Source of the DNA: Amycolatopsis orientalis DSM 43388
Lineage (GTDB): Bacteria; Actinomycetota; Actinomycetes; Mycobacteriales; Pseudonocardiaceae
Reading direction: 5' to 3'
Assembly (NCBI RefSeq): GCF_000411975.1
Contig: NZ_ASXG01000029.1
Location: forward strand, 1-49,232
DNA length: 49,232 nt
The number at the start of each line of letters is the position of its first letter. The stretch's first letter is position 1. The notes under the pieces were generated by a model. The model saw only the letters and a list, made by a program, of their open reading frames with translations, was not told the origin of the DNA and did no database searches. A program made the translations under genes and the position numbers. Below are positions 9,892-17,307 of this stretch, in pieces.

Positions 9892-11144
9892 GACGGCTGC
9901 TGGCCGCTCCGGGGTTCGCCCGGCTCTGGGTCTCGGCGTTCTTCGGCGAGACGGCCGAATGGATGCTGCAGGTCGCGCTGCCGGTGTATCTGTTCGTCCG
10001 CACCGGTTCCGCGGTCACCACCGCGTTGAGCATCGTGCTCGGGCTGTTGCCCGCGGTGCTGCTGAGCCCGGTCGCCGGGATCGTCGCCGACCGATGGGAC
10101 CGCCGGGTGGTGCTCGCGGTCGTGTGTGCCGGGCAAGCGGTCGTGGTGCTGCCGTTGCTGGCCAGCGCCGAACTGCCGGTCGCGGCGGTCTACGCGGTGA
10201 TGGCGGCGCAAGCGGGGTTGGCATCGGTGTTCGAACCGGCGCGCAGCGCGCTGGTGCCGGAGCTCGTCGGCACCGACGACGTCACTCCGGCGAACGGGCT
10301 GATGAGCGTGAACAGCAGCGTCGCGCGGCTCGCGGGCGGCTGGGCCGGAGGAGCGCTGCTGGGCTGGGGCGGGCTGGACCGGGTGGTCATCGGCTACCTC
10401 GTCGCACTCGCGGCGGCGGGGGCGCTGCTCGCGTTCCCGTTCCGCCGGGCGGCGGTGCGGAAGCCCGCGTCCGAGCAGCCGGATTGGCTCGCCGGCGTTC
10501 GCGATCTGGCTGGTCAGCGGCTCCGGGCGACGAGTCTGTCGGCGTCGCTGACTTCGCTCGCGCAGGGCATGTTCCTGGTGCTCTTCGTGGTGTTCGTGCT
10601 CGACATTCTCCGCGGCAGCGAGGCGGATGCCGGGCTGTTGCGCGGCGTGCAAGCGATCGGCGGGCTGGCGGCCGGGTTCGCGGTGGCGACGCTGGCGCGC
10701 CGGGTCGCGCCGGTGCTGCTGCAGGGCTGGGGGCTGGTCGCCGCGGGTCTGACGTCGACGGCGATCTGGAACCTTCCGGGCGCGACAACGGCGCTCGGGG
10801 TGTACGTCGGGCTGTTCATGGCTGTCGGCGCGCCCGCCGTCGTGGCCGGGGCCGGGCTGCTGTCCCACGTGCAGGCGGAGACCGGTCCGGAGCGGGCCGG
10901 ACGGGTGCTGAGCACGGTGTACGCGCTGATAGCGGCGGGAACGGCGGCCGGTTCTCTGCTGGCCGGCGCGCTCGTCGCGGTGACCGGGCCGACACTGCTG
11001 CTGAACGTGCAGGCAGGCCTGCACGTGACTGCGGGCCTGGTCGTTCTGGGGTGGGGGAAGGGGCGGTTCCGGCGCTCCCGGGCGCGGAAAGTCGTTACGG
11101 TGGACGAGTGCCGTCTCTCTTCGCCACCAGCGACCTCCACGTGA
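9888..11144 (+). CDS. MFS transporter, DHA3-like exporter
   Basis: 418 aa with about 12 hydrophobic segments. The loop 2-3 motif VAGIVADRWDRRVVL is the major-facilitator signature, and PARSALVPELVGTDDVTPANGL is the conserved segment of the MFS_3 (DHA3) group that includes macrolide and other drug efflux pumps. Inner membrane, proton-driven efflux expected. It is translationally coupled to the ArsR-type gene upstream. The C-terminal 20 residues overlap the beginning of the phosphoesterase gene by 37 bp, which is unusual and could mean that one of the two ends is mis-set. Substrate unknown. Confidence 0.87.
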   Translation: MRRLLAAPGFARLWVSAFFGETAEWMLQVALPVYLFVRTGSAVTTALSIVLGLLPAVLLSPVAGIVADRWDRRVVLAVVCAGQAVVVLPLLASAELPVAAVYAVMAAQAGLASVFEPARSALVPELVGTDDVTPANGLMSVNSSVARLAGGWAGGALLGWGGLDRVVIGYLVALAAAGALLAFPFRRAAVRKPASEQPDWLAGVRDLAGQRLRATSLSASLTSLAQGMFLVLFVVFVLDILRGSEADAGLLRGVQAIGGLAAGFAVATLARRVAPVLLQGWGLVAAGLTSTAIWNLPGATTALGVYVGLFMAVGAPAVVAGAGLLSHVQAETGPERAGRVLSTVYALIAAGTAAGSLLAGALVAVTGPTLLLNVQAGLHVTAGLVVLGWGKGRFRRSRARKVVTVDECRLSSPPATST

Positions 11145-11938
11145 CCCACGAGGGCAACGGCCCGCTCGTCGACGAAATCGTGCCCGAGGGTCCCGGCGAC
11201 TGGCTGCTCGTCGCCGGCGACGTCGCCGAGTCCGCCAAGGTCGTCCGGGAGACCCTGGCCAAGCTGCGCGAACGGTTCGCGAAAGTCGTGTGGGTGCCGG
11301 GCAACCACGAGCTGTGGACCACGCCGAACGACGAATGCCAGCTGCGCGGCCAGGCACGGTACGAATTCCTGGTGGAGCAGGCCCGGGCGATCGACGTGCT
11401 CACCCCCGAGGACGAATTCCCGGTGTGGGACTTCGGCCCGGAGCCGCTGACCGTCGCGCCGCTGTTCGTCTTCTACGACTACAGCTGGCGCACCCAGGCG
11501 ACCGAGGGCAAGACCCGCGAAGAAGCGCTCGCGCACGCCCGCGAGATCGGCGTCGTGTGCACCGACGAGTACTACCTGCACCCGGATCCGTACGAGTCCC
11601 GCGCGGCCTGGTGCGAGCAACGGCTGAAGGTGAGCCAAGACCGGTTGGATGCGATCCCGCACGACCGCCGCACGATCCTGATGTCGCACTGGCCGCTGCA
11701 CCGGCACCCGACGAACCCGTTGTACTACCCCGATTTCGCGCTCTGGTGCGGCACCACGCAGACCGAGGACTGGCATCTGCGCTACCGCGCCGAGCTGGCC
11801 GTCTACGGGCACCTGCACATCCCGCGCACGACGTCCGCGGACGGCGTGCGGTTCGAGGAGGTCTCGCTCGGCTATCCGCGGGAGTGGCGGAAGCGGGCCC
11901 GCGGCGCCGTTCCGGTGCGGAAGCTGCTCGCCGCCTGA
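11108..11938 (+). CDS. Calcineurin-like metallophosphoesterase
   Basis: 276 aa. All five metal motifs are present: ATSDLHVTHE (D, H), VAGDVAE, VPGNHELW, MSHWPLH and YGHLHIP. The start is GTG 11108, just before the first beta strand; the frame is open far upstream but that part is a shadow of the MFS gene. Actinobacterial proteins of this type often neighbour phosphopantetheinyl transferase genes, but none is seen here. It overlaps the MFS gene by 37 bp and is followed at once by a hairpin. Substrate unknown. Confidence 0.88.
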   Translation: MPSLFATSDLHVTHEGNGPLVDEIVPEGPGDWLLVAGDVAESAKVVRETLAKLRERFAKVVWVPGNHELWTTPNDECQLRGQARYEFLVEQARAIDVLTPEDEFPVWDFGPEPLTVAPLFVFYDYSWRTQATEGKTREEALAHAREIGVVCTDEYYLHPDPYESRAAWCEQRLKVSQDRLDAIPHDRRTILMSHWPLHRHPTNPLYYPDFALWCGTTQTEDWHLRYRAELAVYGHLHIPRTTSADGVRFEEVSLGYPREWRKRARGAVPVRKLLAA

Positions 11939-11939
11939 G

Positions 11940-11971
11940 CGCGACCGGCCTGCCCGCGCAGCCCGGTCGCG
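11940..11971. terminator. Hairpin after the phosphoesterase
   Basis: CGCGACCGG (11940-11948) pairs perfectly with CCGGTCGCG (11963-11971), directly at the stop codon. Confidence 0.65.
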
Positions 11972-11983
11972 TCCATCGGCGGA

Positions 11984-12163
11984 TCAGTCGAACGAGAGCC
12001 GGCAGGCGGTCGCCGCGACCTGTGCGGGGACGTACTCGCCGTGCAGGATCCAGTAGCACTCCTCGAACGTTTCGGCGTCGTACGCGTTGTGCGCGAGCCA
12101 GGGTTGGACGTCGTACTCGCCCACTGCGTAGTCCATGCAAGCGCCGAAATCGTCCCCCTTCAC
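11984..12163 (-). CDS. Small hypothetical protein, 59 aa
   Basis: Acidic, aromatic-rich small protein ending DYAVGEYDVQPWLAHNAYDAETFEECYWILHGEYVPAQ..., a composition that looks like a real folded peptide rather than a GC-rich shadow. I do not recognise it. The start is uncertain: GTG 12163 begins the plausible part, and the frame stays open to 12295 with a less protein-like, Arg-rich extension. It is convergent with the phosphoesterase. The stretch 12164-12417 holds nothing else that I can support. Confidence 0.4.
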   Translation of the reverse strand: MKGDDFGACMDYAVGEYDVQPWLAHNAYDAETFEECYWILHGEYVPAQVAATACRLSFD

Positions 12164-12417
12164 CGGCGAAACGCGGTGATCGCGCCCGCCGCGAGCACTA
12201 CCGGCGCTAGTGCGTTGCCGAACATCCTCGTACGTCCTGGTCCGCGCGATGTCGCTCGCACCAGGCCAGTCAACGAGAGCCGCTCGACAGGGCACCAGAG
12301 CCGTGCGGCGCGATCAGTCAACGGCGCACGCGCGGTCATCCCGCCGAGCGGCGCGGTTCACTGGTCGCAGTCGAGCGCGCACGGTGCGTTCCCTCAAGCG
12401 GGACGGCCTGCGAGGGG

Positions 12418-13365
12418 TCAGCGGAGGCCGAACCCGCCGTCCTGCCCGGGCCGGCGCCGCCGCAGGTAGCGCTCGAACTCGGCGGCGATTTTGTCGCCGG
12501 AGACCTCTTCCATGGTGAACTCGGTCTCGGCGTCGCCGCGTTCCTCGAGGCCGCGCACGTACTCGCTGATTTCCTCGTCCTCGTCGGCCATCTCGCTGAC
12601 CGTCTGCTGCCACTCCTCGGCCTGCTCGGGCAGCGCGCCCAGCGGGATCTCGACGTCGAGCACGTCCTCCAGCTTGTGCAGCAGCGCCAGCGTGGCCTTC
12701 GGCGAGGGCGGGTGCGAGACGTAGTGCGGCACCGCGGCCCAGATCGACACCGCCGGGATGCCCGCCTGCACGCAGTAGTCCTGCAGGATGCCGACGATGC
12801 CGGTCGGGCCCTGGTAGTTGTTCACCTCGAGCCGGTACTTGCTCGCGGTGTCCTTGTCGTAGGCCGACCCGGTGACCGGGACGGGCCGGGTGTGCGCGGT
12901 GTCGGCCAGCAGGGCGCCGAGCGCGACCACCATCGCCACGTCCAGCTCCTGGACGTGCTCCACGATCTCCGCGCAGAACTTCCGCCAGCGCATGTTCGGC
13001 TCCGGGCCCTGCACCAGCACGAGGTCGCGGTCGAAGCCCTCGGGACGGCACACCGACAGCCGCGTGGTCGGCCATTCGACGCGGCGGGTGATGCCGTCGA
13101 CCATCTTCACCGTGGGGCGGCTGACCTGGAAGTCGTAGTAGTCGTCCGGCTCGAGCTCGGCCAGCGGCGTCGCGTCCCAGGCGAGCTGGAGGTGTTCGAT
13201 CGCCTGGCTGGCCGCGTCGCCCGCGTCGTTCCAGCCCTCGAACGCTACAATTAGTAGACGGCCGGGGTTGGCCTTTCCGCGGTCGTCAGGATGTTGGGGT
13301 GTTGACACATTGGACAGAGTAGTGCTTGCCACTCGGTACTCCGGAGAGGACGAGGCCGGGGTCAT
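12418..13365 (-). CDS. PAC2-family protein (proteasome-assembly-chaperone-like), 5' end replaced at the phage junction
   Basis: The host part runs from about residue 40: IVAFEGWNDAGDAAS is the hallmark start of actinobacterial PAC2 proteins, followed by ELEPDDYYDFQVSRPTV, VQGPEPNMRWRKF, ALLADTAHTRPVP and SAYDKDTASKY. The acidic C-terminus EMADEDEEISEYVRG is also typical. Residues before about 38 are read from DNA that overlaps the integrase gene and attachment region, so they are phage-derived. The frame stays open to ATG 13365; a GTG at 13308 would give a shorter fusion beginning STPQHPDDRGKANPGRL. The gene is therefore either 5'-disrupted or rescued by a phage-supplied start. Confidence 0.8.
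   Translation of the reverse strand: MTPASSSPEYRVASTTLSNVSTPQHPDDRGKANPGRLLIVAFEGWNDAGDAASQAIEHLQLAWDATPLAELEPDDYYDFQVSRPTVKMVDGITRRVEWPTTRLSVCRPEGFDRDLVLVQGPEPNMRWRKFCAEIVEHVQELDVAMVVALGALLADTAHTRPVPVTGSAYDKDTASKYRLEVNNYQGPTGIVGILQDYCVQAGIPAVSIWAAVPHYVSHPPSPKATLALLHKLEDVLDVEIPLGALPEQAEEWQQTVSEMADEDEEISEYVRGLEERGDAETEFTMEEVSGDKIAAEFERYLRRRRPGQDGGFGLR
13230..13310. other. Candidate hybrid attachment site (host/prophage junction)
   Basis: Protein similarity of the PAC2 gene to its family begins about 13,250 (reading leftward) and the serine integrase starts at 13,310, so recombination took place in between. The dyad CTAC-aatta-GTAG (13,245-13,257) is AT-rich against its surroundings and may be near the crossover. 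The matching far site is outside the window, so the core cannot be fixed. Confidence 0.5.
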
Positions 13366-14845
13366 CGACCGTCACCGAGCGTTACTAGGCGCGTGGCTCG
13401 TTGAGGACGAAGAGCGGGTGATGGCCGAGGGGCCAGACGGGGGCTGGGTGATCGATGAGACGGTCTCCGGCTCGATCAACTTGGACGAGCGCAAGTCGCT
13501 CGGGCAGTGGCTCCGGGAGCCTCTGCTAGGCAACTGGGACACCCTCGTCGTGCCCGAGCAAGACCGCGTGACCCGTGACGACATTCACTGGTGGGTGTTC
13601 GTCGGGCGGCTGATGGAGTGGGGCAAGCGCCTCGTCGTCCTGGACGACCCCGGGCTAGACCTCTCGACGCCCAACGGAAGGATGATCGCGGGGATCAAGG
13701 CGACTCAGGCCGCGAACTACCGCAAGGACGTCCAGAAGAAGCTGATCAACGCGAAAGCCGAATACGTCAAGGACGGCCGCTACGTCGGCGGGCACTGGCC
13801 GTTCGGGTACCGCGCCGTCCCCCGCGAGGGACAAGAGGGCTGGGAGCGGGTGATCGACCCCGTGTCGTCCAAGTGGGTGCGGGAGGCGGTAGACCGCATC
13901 CTTGACGAGGAGAACCCGGGCTCGACGCAGAGCGTCGTCAAGGACTGGACGAAGCGAGGCATCCCGACCGCCCGAGAGTGGCAGGCGAAGAACACCCCAC
14001 CGAAACCGGGGACAAAGCCGAAAGAGCCCAAGGGCTACAAGTGGCAGGCGACTAGCCTTCAACGGGTATTGCTGAGTCCCAACCTTCTCGGGTTGGGGAC
14101 CTGGCAAGGCGAACTTGTCCGCAAGGACGGGCTGCCCGTTCAATTCGCCGAGGCGATCATCAGTCCCGCCGAAGCTCTCGAATTGCGGGAAAGGATTCTC
14201 AACAACGGCAAGAAGCGGCGGGGCATCCGGTCCAATCGGTCGCCCCTGCTCGGTGTGGTCTATTGCTCGTGCGGGTCGCCGATGACCTACAAGCATTACA
14301 AGCGCCCGGACAAAAAGTACCAGTATTACCGGTGCTGTCGGGTGGCTAACGAGTTCACCGGCTGCCCTAAGAAGGCTCGAATGTGGCCACTCGACGTGGT
14401 GTACTCCTACCTTGAGGAATTGTTCCTTTCGGAGCTGGGGGATGAGCCCTACCAGAAGCACAAGTTCGTCCCCGGCGTTAACCACTACCCGGAAATCCAG
14501 ACGCTCACTGAGGCTATCGAGAACCTTGCGGAGAACCTTGGGGAGCTTCCCAAGGGGAGCCGTGCCGCGCGGGCGGCAATGGAGAAGATGGCCGAATACG
14601 AGAAGAAGTTAGACGAGCTGGAGGCGCAACCGGTCACGCCGTCCCGGGTGGTCAGCACGCCGACCGGGAAAACCTTCCGGGACATCTGGGAGGGCATGGA
14701 GACATGGGACGAACGCGGGGCGTTTCTCGCCCGCGCCCACGTGATGTGCGTCTTCGCGGGCACGCAGACGAACCCCGACGTCACACTGAAATGGCCGGAT
14801 GATCTTCTGGGGCGCGTCACCCGCGCCGTCCCAATGAGCGTGTGA
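13310..14845 (+). CDS. int: Large serine integrase
   Basis: 511 aa from TTG 13310. The resolvase domain comes first: VVLATRYSGEDEAG holds the catalytic Ser (residue 11) and DRVTRDDIHW the conserved Arg region; NGRMIAGIKATQAANYRKDVQ is the E-helix. A recombinase domain follows (about 165-290, GYKWQATSLQRVLLSPNLLG), then the zinc ribbon CSCGSPMTYKHY...YRCC...GCPK. The C-terminus has a coiled-coil stretch (AAMEKMAEYEKKLDELE). It integrates the phage by attP x attB recombination without a host factor. GTG 13322 is an alternative start; the TTG places the serine at the usual distance. It abuts the junction with the PAC2 gene. Confidence 0.93.
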   Translation: MDRVVLATRYSGEDEAGVIDRHRALLGAWLVEDEERVMAEGPDGGWVIDETVSGSINLDERKSLGQWLREPLLGNWDTLVVPEQDRVTRDDIHWWVFVGRLMEWGKRLVVLDDPGLDLSTPNGRMIAGIKATQAANYRKDVQKKLINAKAEYVKDGRYVGGHWPFGYRAVPREGQEGWERVIDPVSSKWVREAVDRILDEENPGSTQSVVKDWTKRGIPTAREWQAKNTPPKPGTKPKEPKGYKWQATSLQRVLLSPNLLGLGTWQGELVRKDGLPVQFAEAIISPAEALELRERILNNGKKRRGIRSNRSPLLGVVYCSCGSPMTYKHYKRPDKKYQYYRCCRVANEFTGCPKKARMWPLDVVYSYLEELFLSELGDEPYQKHKFVPGVNHYPEIQTLTEAIENLAENLGELPKGSRAARAAMEKMAEYEKKLDELEAQPVTPSRVVSTPTGKTFRDIWEGMETWDERGAFLARAHVMCVFAGTQTNPDVTLKWPDDLLGRVTRAVPMSV

Positions 14846-14874
14846 GAGCCACCCTCACCGGAGGCTGAAACGAC

Positions 14875-14915
14875 AAAAAGCCCCCTCCCGGCCACTAGGG
14901 CTAGGAGGGGGCTTT
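14875..14915. terminator. Bidirectional terminator between integrase and lysis operon
   Basis: AAAAAGCCCCCTCC and GGAGGGGGCTTT form a 10-bp GC stem flanked by A-run and T-run, so it can work in both directions. Confidence 0.88.
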
Positions 14916-14927
14916 ACTGTGTCCTGG

Positions 14928-14965
14928 CGACCCCGGGCGGACCGATGTGCCTGCGCCCGGGGTCG
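14928..14965 (-). terminator. Second hairpin at the end of the late operon
   Basis: CGACCCCGGGCG (14928-14939) and CGCCCGGGGTCG (14954-14965) form a perfect 12-bp stem, five bases past the holin stop. Confidence 0.7.
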
Positions 14966-14969
14966 TCTG

Positions 14970-15128
14970 TCACTCGGCGTTCTTAGGGGCGCAGAGAGCG
15001 CCCACGGCCGCGAGTACGCCGGTGATGACGGTTGCCCACCCGGCCGGGAGGCCGGGGACGAGCGTGGTGATGGGGACGGAGGTCAGCGCGCCCACGAGCG
15101 CGCCCACGAACTTGCTGTACTTGCTCAC
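14970..15128 (-). CDS. Small holin-like membrane protein, 52 aa
   Basis: The GTG at 15128 overlaps the lysin stop (GTGA), which fixes the start. Two hydrophobic segments (residues 7-24 and about 29-47) are joined by a PGLPAG turn; the N-terminus is basic (SKYSK). Last gene of the late operon, straight after the lysin, so a holin is the natural reading. It would form membrane lesions that release the lysin at the end of infection. No family recognised beyond small two-TM actinophage holins. Confidence 0.72.
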   Translation of the reverse strand: MSKYSKFVGALVGALTSVPITTLVPGLPAGWATVITGVLAAVGALCAPKNAE

Positions 15129-16084
15129 TTGGGGGCCACCTCGATACACAGGCTGTACGGCTTCTCGCTCTGGACGTAGGCAACGAACTGGTCCTGTCCG
15201 TCCGCGGCCTGGATGTAAACCCGGGTGTGGTCGGCGGCGACGCCCTTCCACTCCTTAGTCACCGGGTACTGGCCGCCGGGCAGCCCGGCCTTGTCGTCGC
15301 CCCGGATGCTCTGGAGCCGAACGTAATCCGCGCCGCCCGGGGCGTTCATGCACTTGAAGCTGAGCCACGCGTTAGCGGTTACCTGGCTGACACTGCCGAC
15401 CGGGAGTACGAACGTGTGCGCCCGGGTTGCAAGCTTGCCGTCCGCGCCGCGCGGGCAGGGGTCGTAAGAGAAGATCTGAGCCACGTCGTCTCCGTTTTTC
15501 GCTTTAGGGGCGGGGTTGTTGACCAGGCCGCCGGGCACGTAGTCCGCGATGACCAGGTTTCGGTCACAGGTGATTCCGCCGACCGTCACCTTAACGTTGT
15601 TGTCCTGCCAGTAGTTGGCGTGCGGCACGAGGTCGCTTCGGCGGCCCGCCTGCCAGAAGGCGGAGGCGTGGCCGACCGCTGCGTTGAGCGCGTTGTAATA
15701 GCCGTACGCGCCAACGCGTTCACGTCCGAGCACCGACGCCGCTCCGTCTAGGTACGCCTGCCACGCAGCGACATTCGGGACCGTGGTCCGGTCGTTGGTG
15801 AAGTAGATGACGCCGGTGTACCCGAGGTAGTCCGCGCCTGCCTTGGCGCGAGTGGCGCGGTTTACGCCGCCCTGCCAACCGGAATCGGCGTCGGTCGTGG
15901 TGCCCTGGTGGACCAGGCGGACCGTGAGCCCGGCCGCGAGGTGCGACCGGTACTCGTCAAGGTTGGTGTGTTTGGTGCCGAGTAGCTGCGGGGCGTCGAT
16001 ATAGCGGATGACGCCGGTGTAACCGGCGTTCCGAATCGTGCTACCCGAAAGCTTCGCGGCGGAGTAATCCAGCCAGTAAGCCAT
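15125..16084 (-). CDS. Phage lysin with GH25-like (DUF1906, Rv2525c-like) domain
   Basis: 319 aa. The N-terminal 200 residues start WLDYSAAKLSGSTIRNAGYTGVIRYI and contain GVIYFTNDRT and RVGAYGYYNALNAA, the strands of the glycoside-hydrolase-like TIM barrel seen in Rv2525c and in actinophage endolysins. After a linker (VNNPAPKAKNGDD) the C-terminal about 100 residues form a beta-rich domain that may bind the cell wall. No signal peptide, so release depends on holins, and one is encoded on each side. The enzyme is expected to cut peptidoglycan glycan or a related wall polymer; the exact bond is not known. Confidence 0.8.
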   Translation of the reverse strand: MAYWLDYSAAKLSGSTIRNAGYTGVIRYIDAPQLLGTKHTNLDEYRSHLAAGLTVRLVHQGTTTDADSGWQGGVNRATRAKAGADYLGYTGVIYFTNDRTTVPNVAAWQAYLDGAASVLGRERVGAYGYYNALNAAVGHASAFWQAGRRSDLVPHANYWQDNNVKVTVGGITCDRNLVIADYVPGGLVNNPAPKAKNGDDVAQIFSYDPCPRGADGKLATRAHTFVLPVGSVSQVTANAWLSFKCMNAPGGADYVRLQSIRGDDKAGLPGGQYPVTKEWKGVAADHTRVYIQAADGQDQFVAYVQSEKPYSLCIEVAPK

Positions 16085-16092
16085 GGGGTTCC

Positions 16093-16356
16093 TTAGGGCT
16101 TGACGATCTGCAAGACGACCGCGGCGATAGCGATAAGCGTGGTGAGCGCAAACATCACGTTCGCCCGGCGGATCGCCCGGCCGGATTCGTCGTCGGCCTT
16201 TAGCTCATCGATTTCCTTGCGGTGCTGGGCCAGCTCCGCGCGGTGGGAAACAAGTTCCTCGGCGTGCCCGTCGAGCTTCTTGGACACGCCGTCTACCGCC
16301 TCGAACAACCGGCGGAGCCAATAGCCCGGCTCATCGGGGAATTGGGGGAGGGTCAC
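16093..16356 (-). CDS. Coiled-coil, single-TM holin-like protein
   Basis: About 87 aa from GTG 16356. An N-terminal amphipathic and heptad region (RRLFEAVDGVSKKLDGHAEE through RKEIDELKADDE) precedes one C-terminal membrane helix (FALTTLIAIAAVVLQIV). This is the layout of XhlA-like and DUF2746-like accessory holins. It ends nine bases before the lysin start. The frame is open to 16464 inside the receptor-binding gene; that longer form lacks a good ribosome site and has an Arg/Pro-rich, non-protein-like N-terminus. Confidence 0.65.
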   Translation of the reverse strand: MTLPQFPDEPGYWLRRLFEAVDGVSKKLDGHAEELVSHRAELAQHRKEIDELKADDESGRAIRRANVMFALTTLIAIAAVVLQIVKP

Positions 16357-16408
16357 GTTGGGGTCCGTATTCTTCGGATCACGTAACCGGGTACGGGGTG
16401 GACAAGCG

Positions 16409-17185
16409 TTATCCCCCGGTCCGGTACAGCGAAATATGAGTGGTTTCCTCGGCCGCGGTCTCAATGGTCCGGTTAGATCCGCTGGTGTTCAGCGCGGTTA
16501 CCTTGACCTTGTTTCCTGCGGCCAGTCGGATAGTCGTGGAGACAGTTCCCATGAGGCCGCCCAGCCAGCCGGACTTACGCCGCCAGGTTGACCCGCCGTC
16601 GGTCGACACCCAGAGATTGAGTTCCAGCGTCCCCGCCGGAGCGGTCATGCGAACCGTCGATTCGATCGCGTAGACACCGGCGTTCACGATGGTGAAAATC
16701 GAGGACGCGTAGGTGACGTCAGAAGACGACCGCACAGAGTTCTCAAACGGGACGTCTACTTGAGCCCCGTTGTTCAGGGCGGTAGCTGCGGTGGAGTTCC
16801 GCTCGGTGCCAGTGCGGGTTTCCAGCGCGGCGACACGGGTGTCAAGGGCGTTGTTGCCCTTGGTCGCATCCTGCGTGATCGTGATCCGGGAATCGTTGCC
16901 CTGGGCGATCGTGTTCGCCGCGGTGCCGTAGACCGGCGAGATAGTGCGGTTGGCGGAGAGGTCCCCGCCACCCTGCAAGCCGTTCGCGGTGGACACGGTG
17001 CGAGTGGTGGGGACCTTGCCCGACTCCACTGCGGAAACTCGGGAACCGAGAGCCGGGTTTCCCGTTGTGGGGTCGGTGATCCGCGCCTGGATGTCGTTGA
17101 GGTTGTCGACCACCGGATAGCCGAAGGCTTGCCGGGAAATCTCCGGCCGGTCAACGGCCGAGTGGTCGATAGCGTTCCACGTCAC
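16409..17185 (-). CDS. Tail fibre / receptor-binding protein
   Basis: 258 aa. The middle part has the low-complexity, strand-turn repeats of phage fibres (TVSTANGLQGGGDLSANRTI, then AALETRTGTERN). The C-terminal 120 residues are a compact beta sandwich (IFTIVNAGVYAIESTVRM; LWVSTDGGSTWRR), similar in pattern to C1q/TNF-like fibre heads. GTG 17185 overlaps the stop of the 41-residue ORF upstream by four bases and has GGAGGAAAC as ribosome site. It is the last structural gene before lysis. Binds the host surface; receptor unknown. Confidence 0.7.
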   Translation of the reverse strand: MTWNAIDHSAVDRPEISRQAFGYPVVDNLNDIQARITDPTTGNPALGSRVSAVESGKVPTTRTVSTANGLQGGGDLSANRTISPVYGTAANTIAQGNDSRITITQDATKGNNALDTRVAALETRTGTERNSTAATALNNGAQVDVPFENSVRSSSDVTYASSIFTIVNAGVYAIESTVRMTAPAGTLELNLWVSTDGGSTWRRKSGWLGGLMGTVSTTIRLAAGNKVKVTALNTSGSNRTIETAAEETTHISLYRTGG

Positions 17186-17307
17186 GGGGTTGTTTCCTCC
17201 GGATAAGGACGACCCGGGATAAGCAGGTATCCCGGGTCGCCGAACATTTCAGGGGGCTGCGGGTCGCCCGGAGCTAGCGCCGCGGACGCGGTTGCGGCAT
17301 CAGACAT
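17182..17307 (-). CDS. Short hypothetical tail-region protein, 41 aa
   Basis: ATG 17307 lies within the last codons of the large tail protein, and its TGA overlaps the GTG of the fibre gene: tight coupling on both sides argues that it is translated. Sequence is Pro/Ala/Gly-rich (ALAPGDPQPPEMFGDPGYLL) with no membrane segment. A perfect 10-bp hairpin (17,211-17,220 with 17,229-17,238) lies in its coding sequence and may tune expression of the fibre gene. No family recognised. Confidence 0.6.
   Translation of the reverse strand: MSDAATASAALAPGDPQPPEMFGDPGYLLIPGRPYPEETTP

Noticed and set aside
9959..11107. 5' extension of the phosphoesterase frame
   Set aside because: Shadow of the MFS gene; phosphoesterase motifs begin just after GTG 11108.
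15947..15958. GTACTCGTCAAG as a stoperator-like site in the lysin gene
   Set aside because: One mismatch, inside coding sequence, isolated; probably chance.
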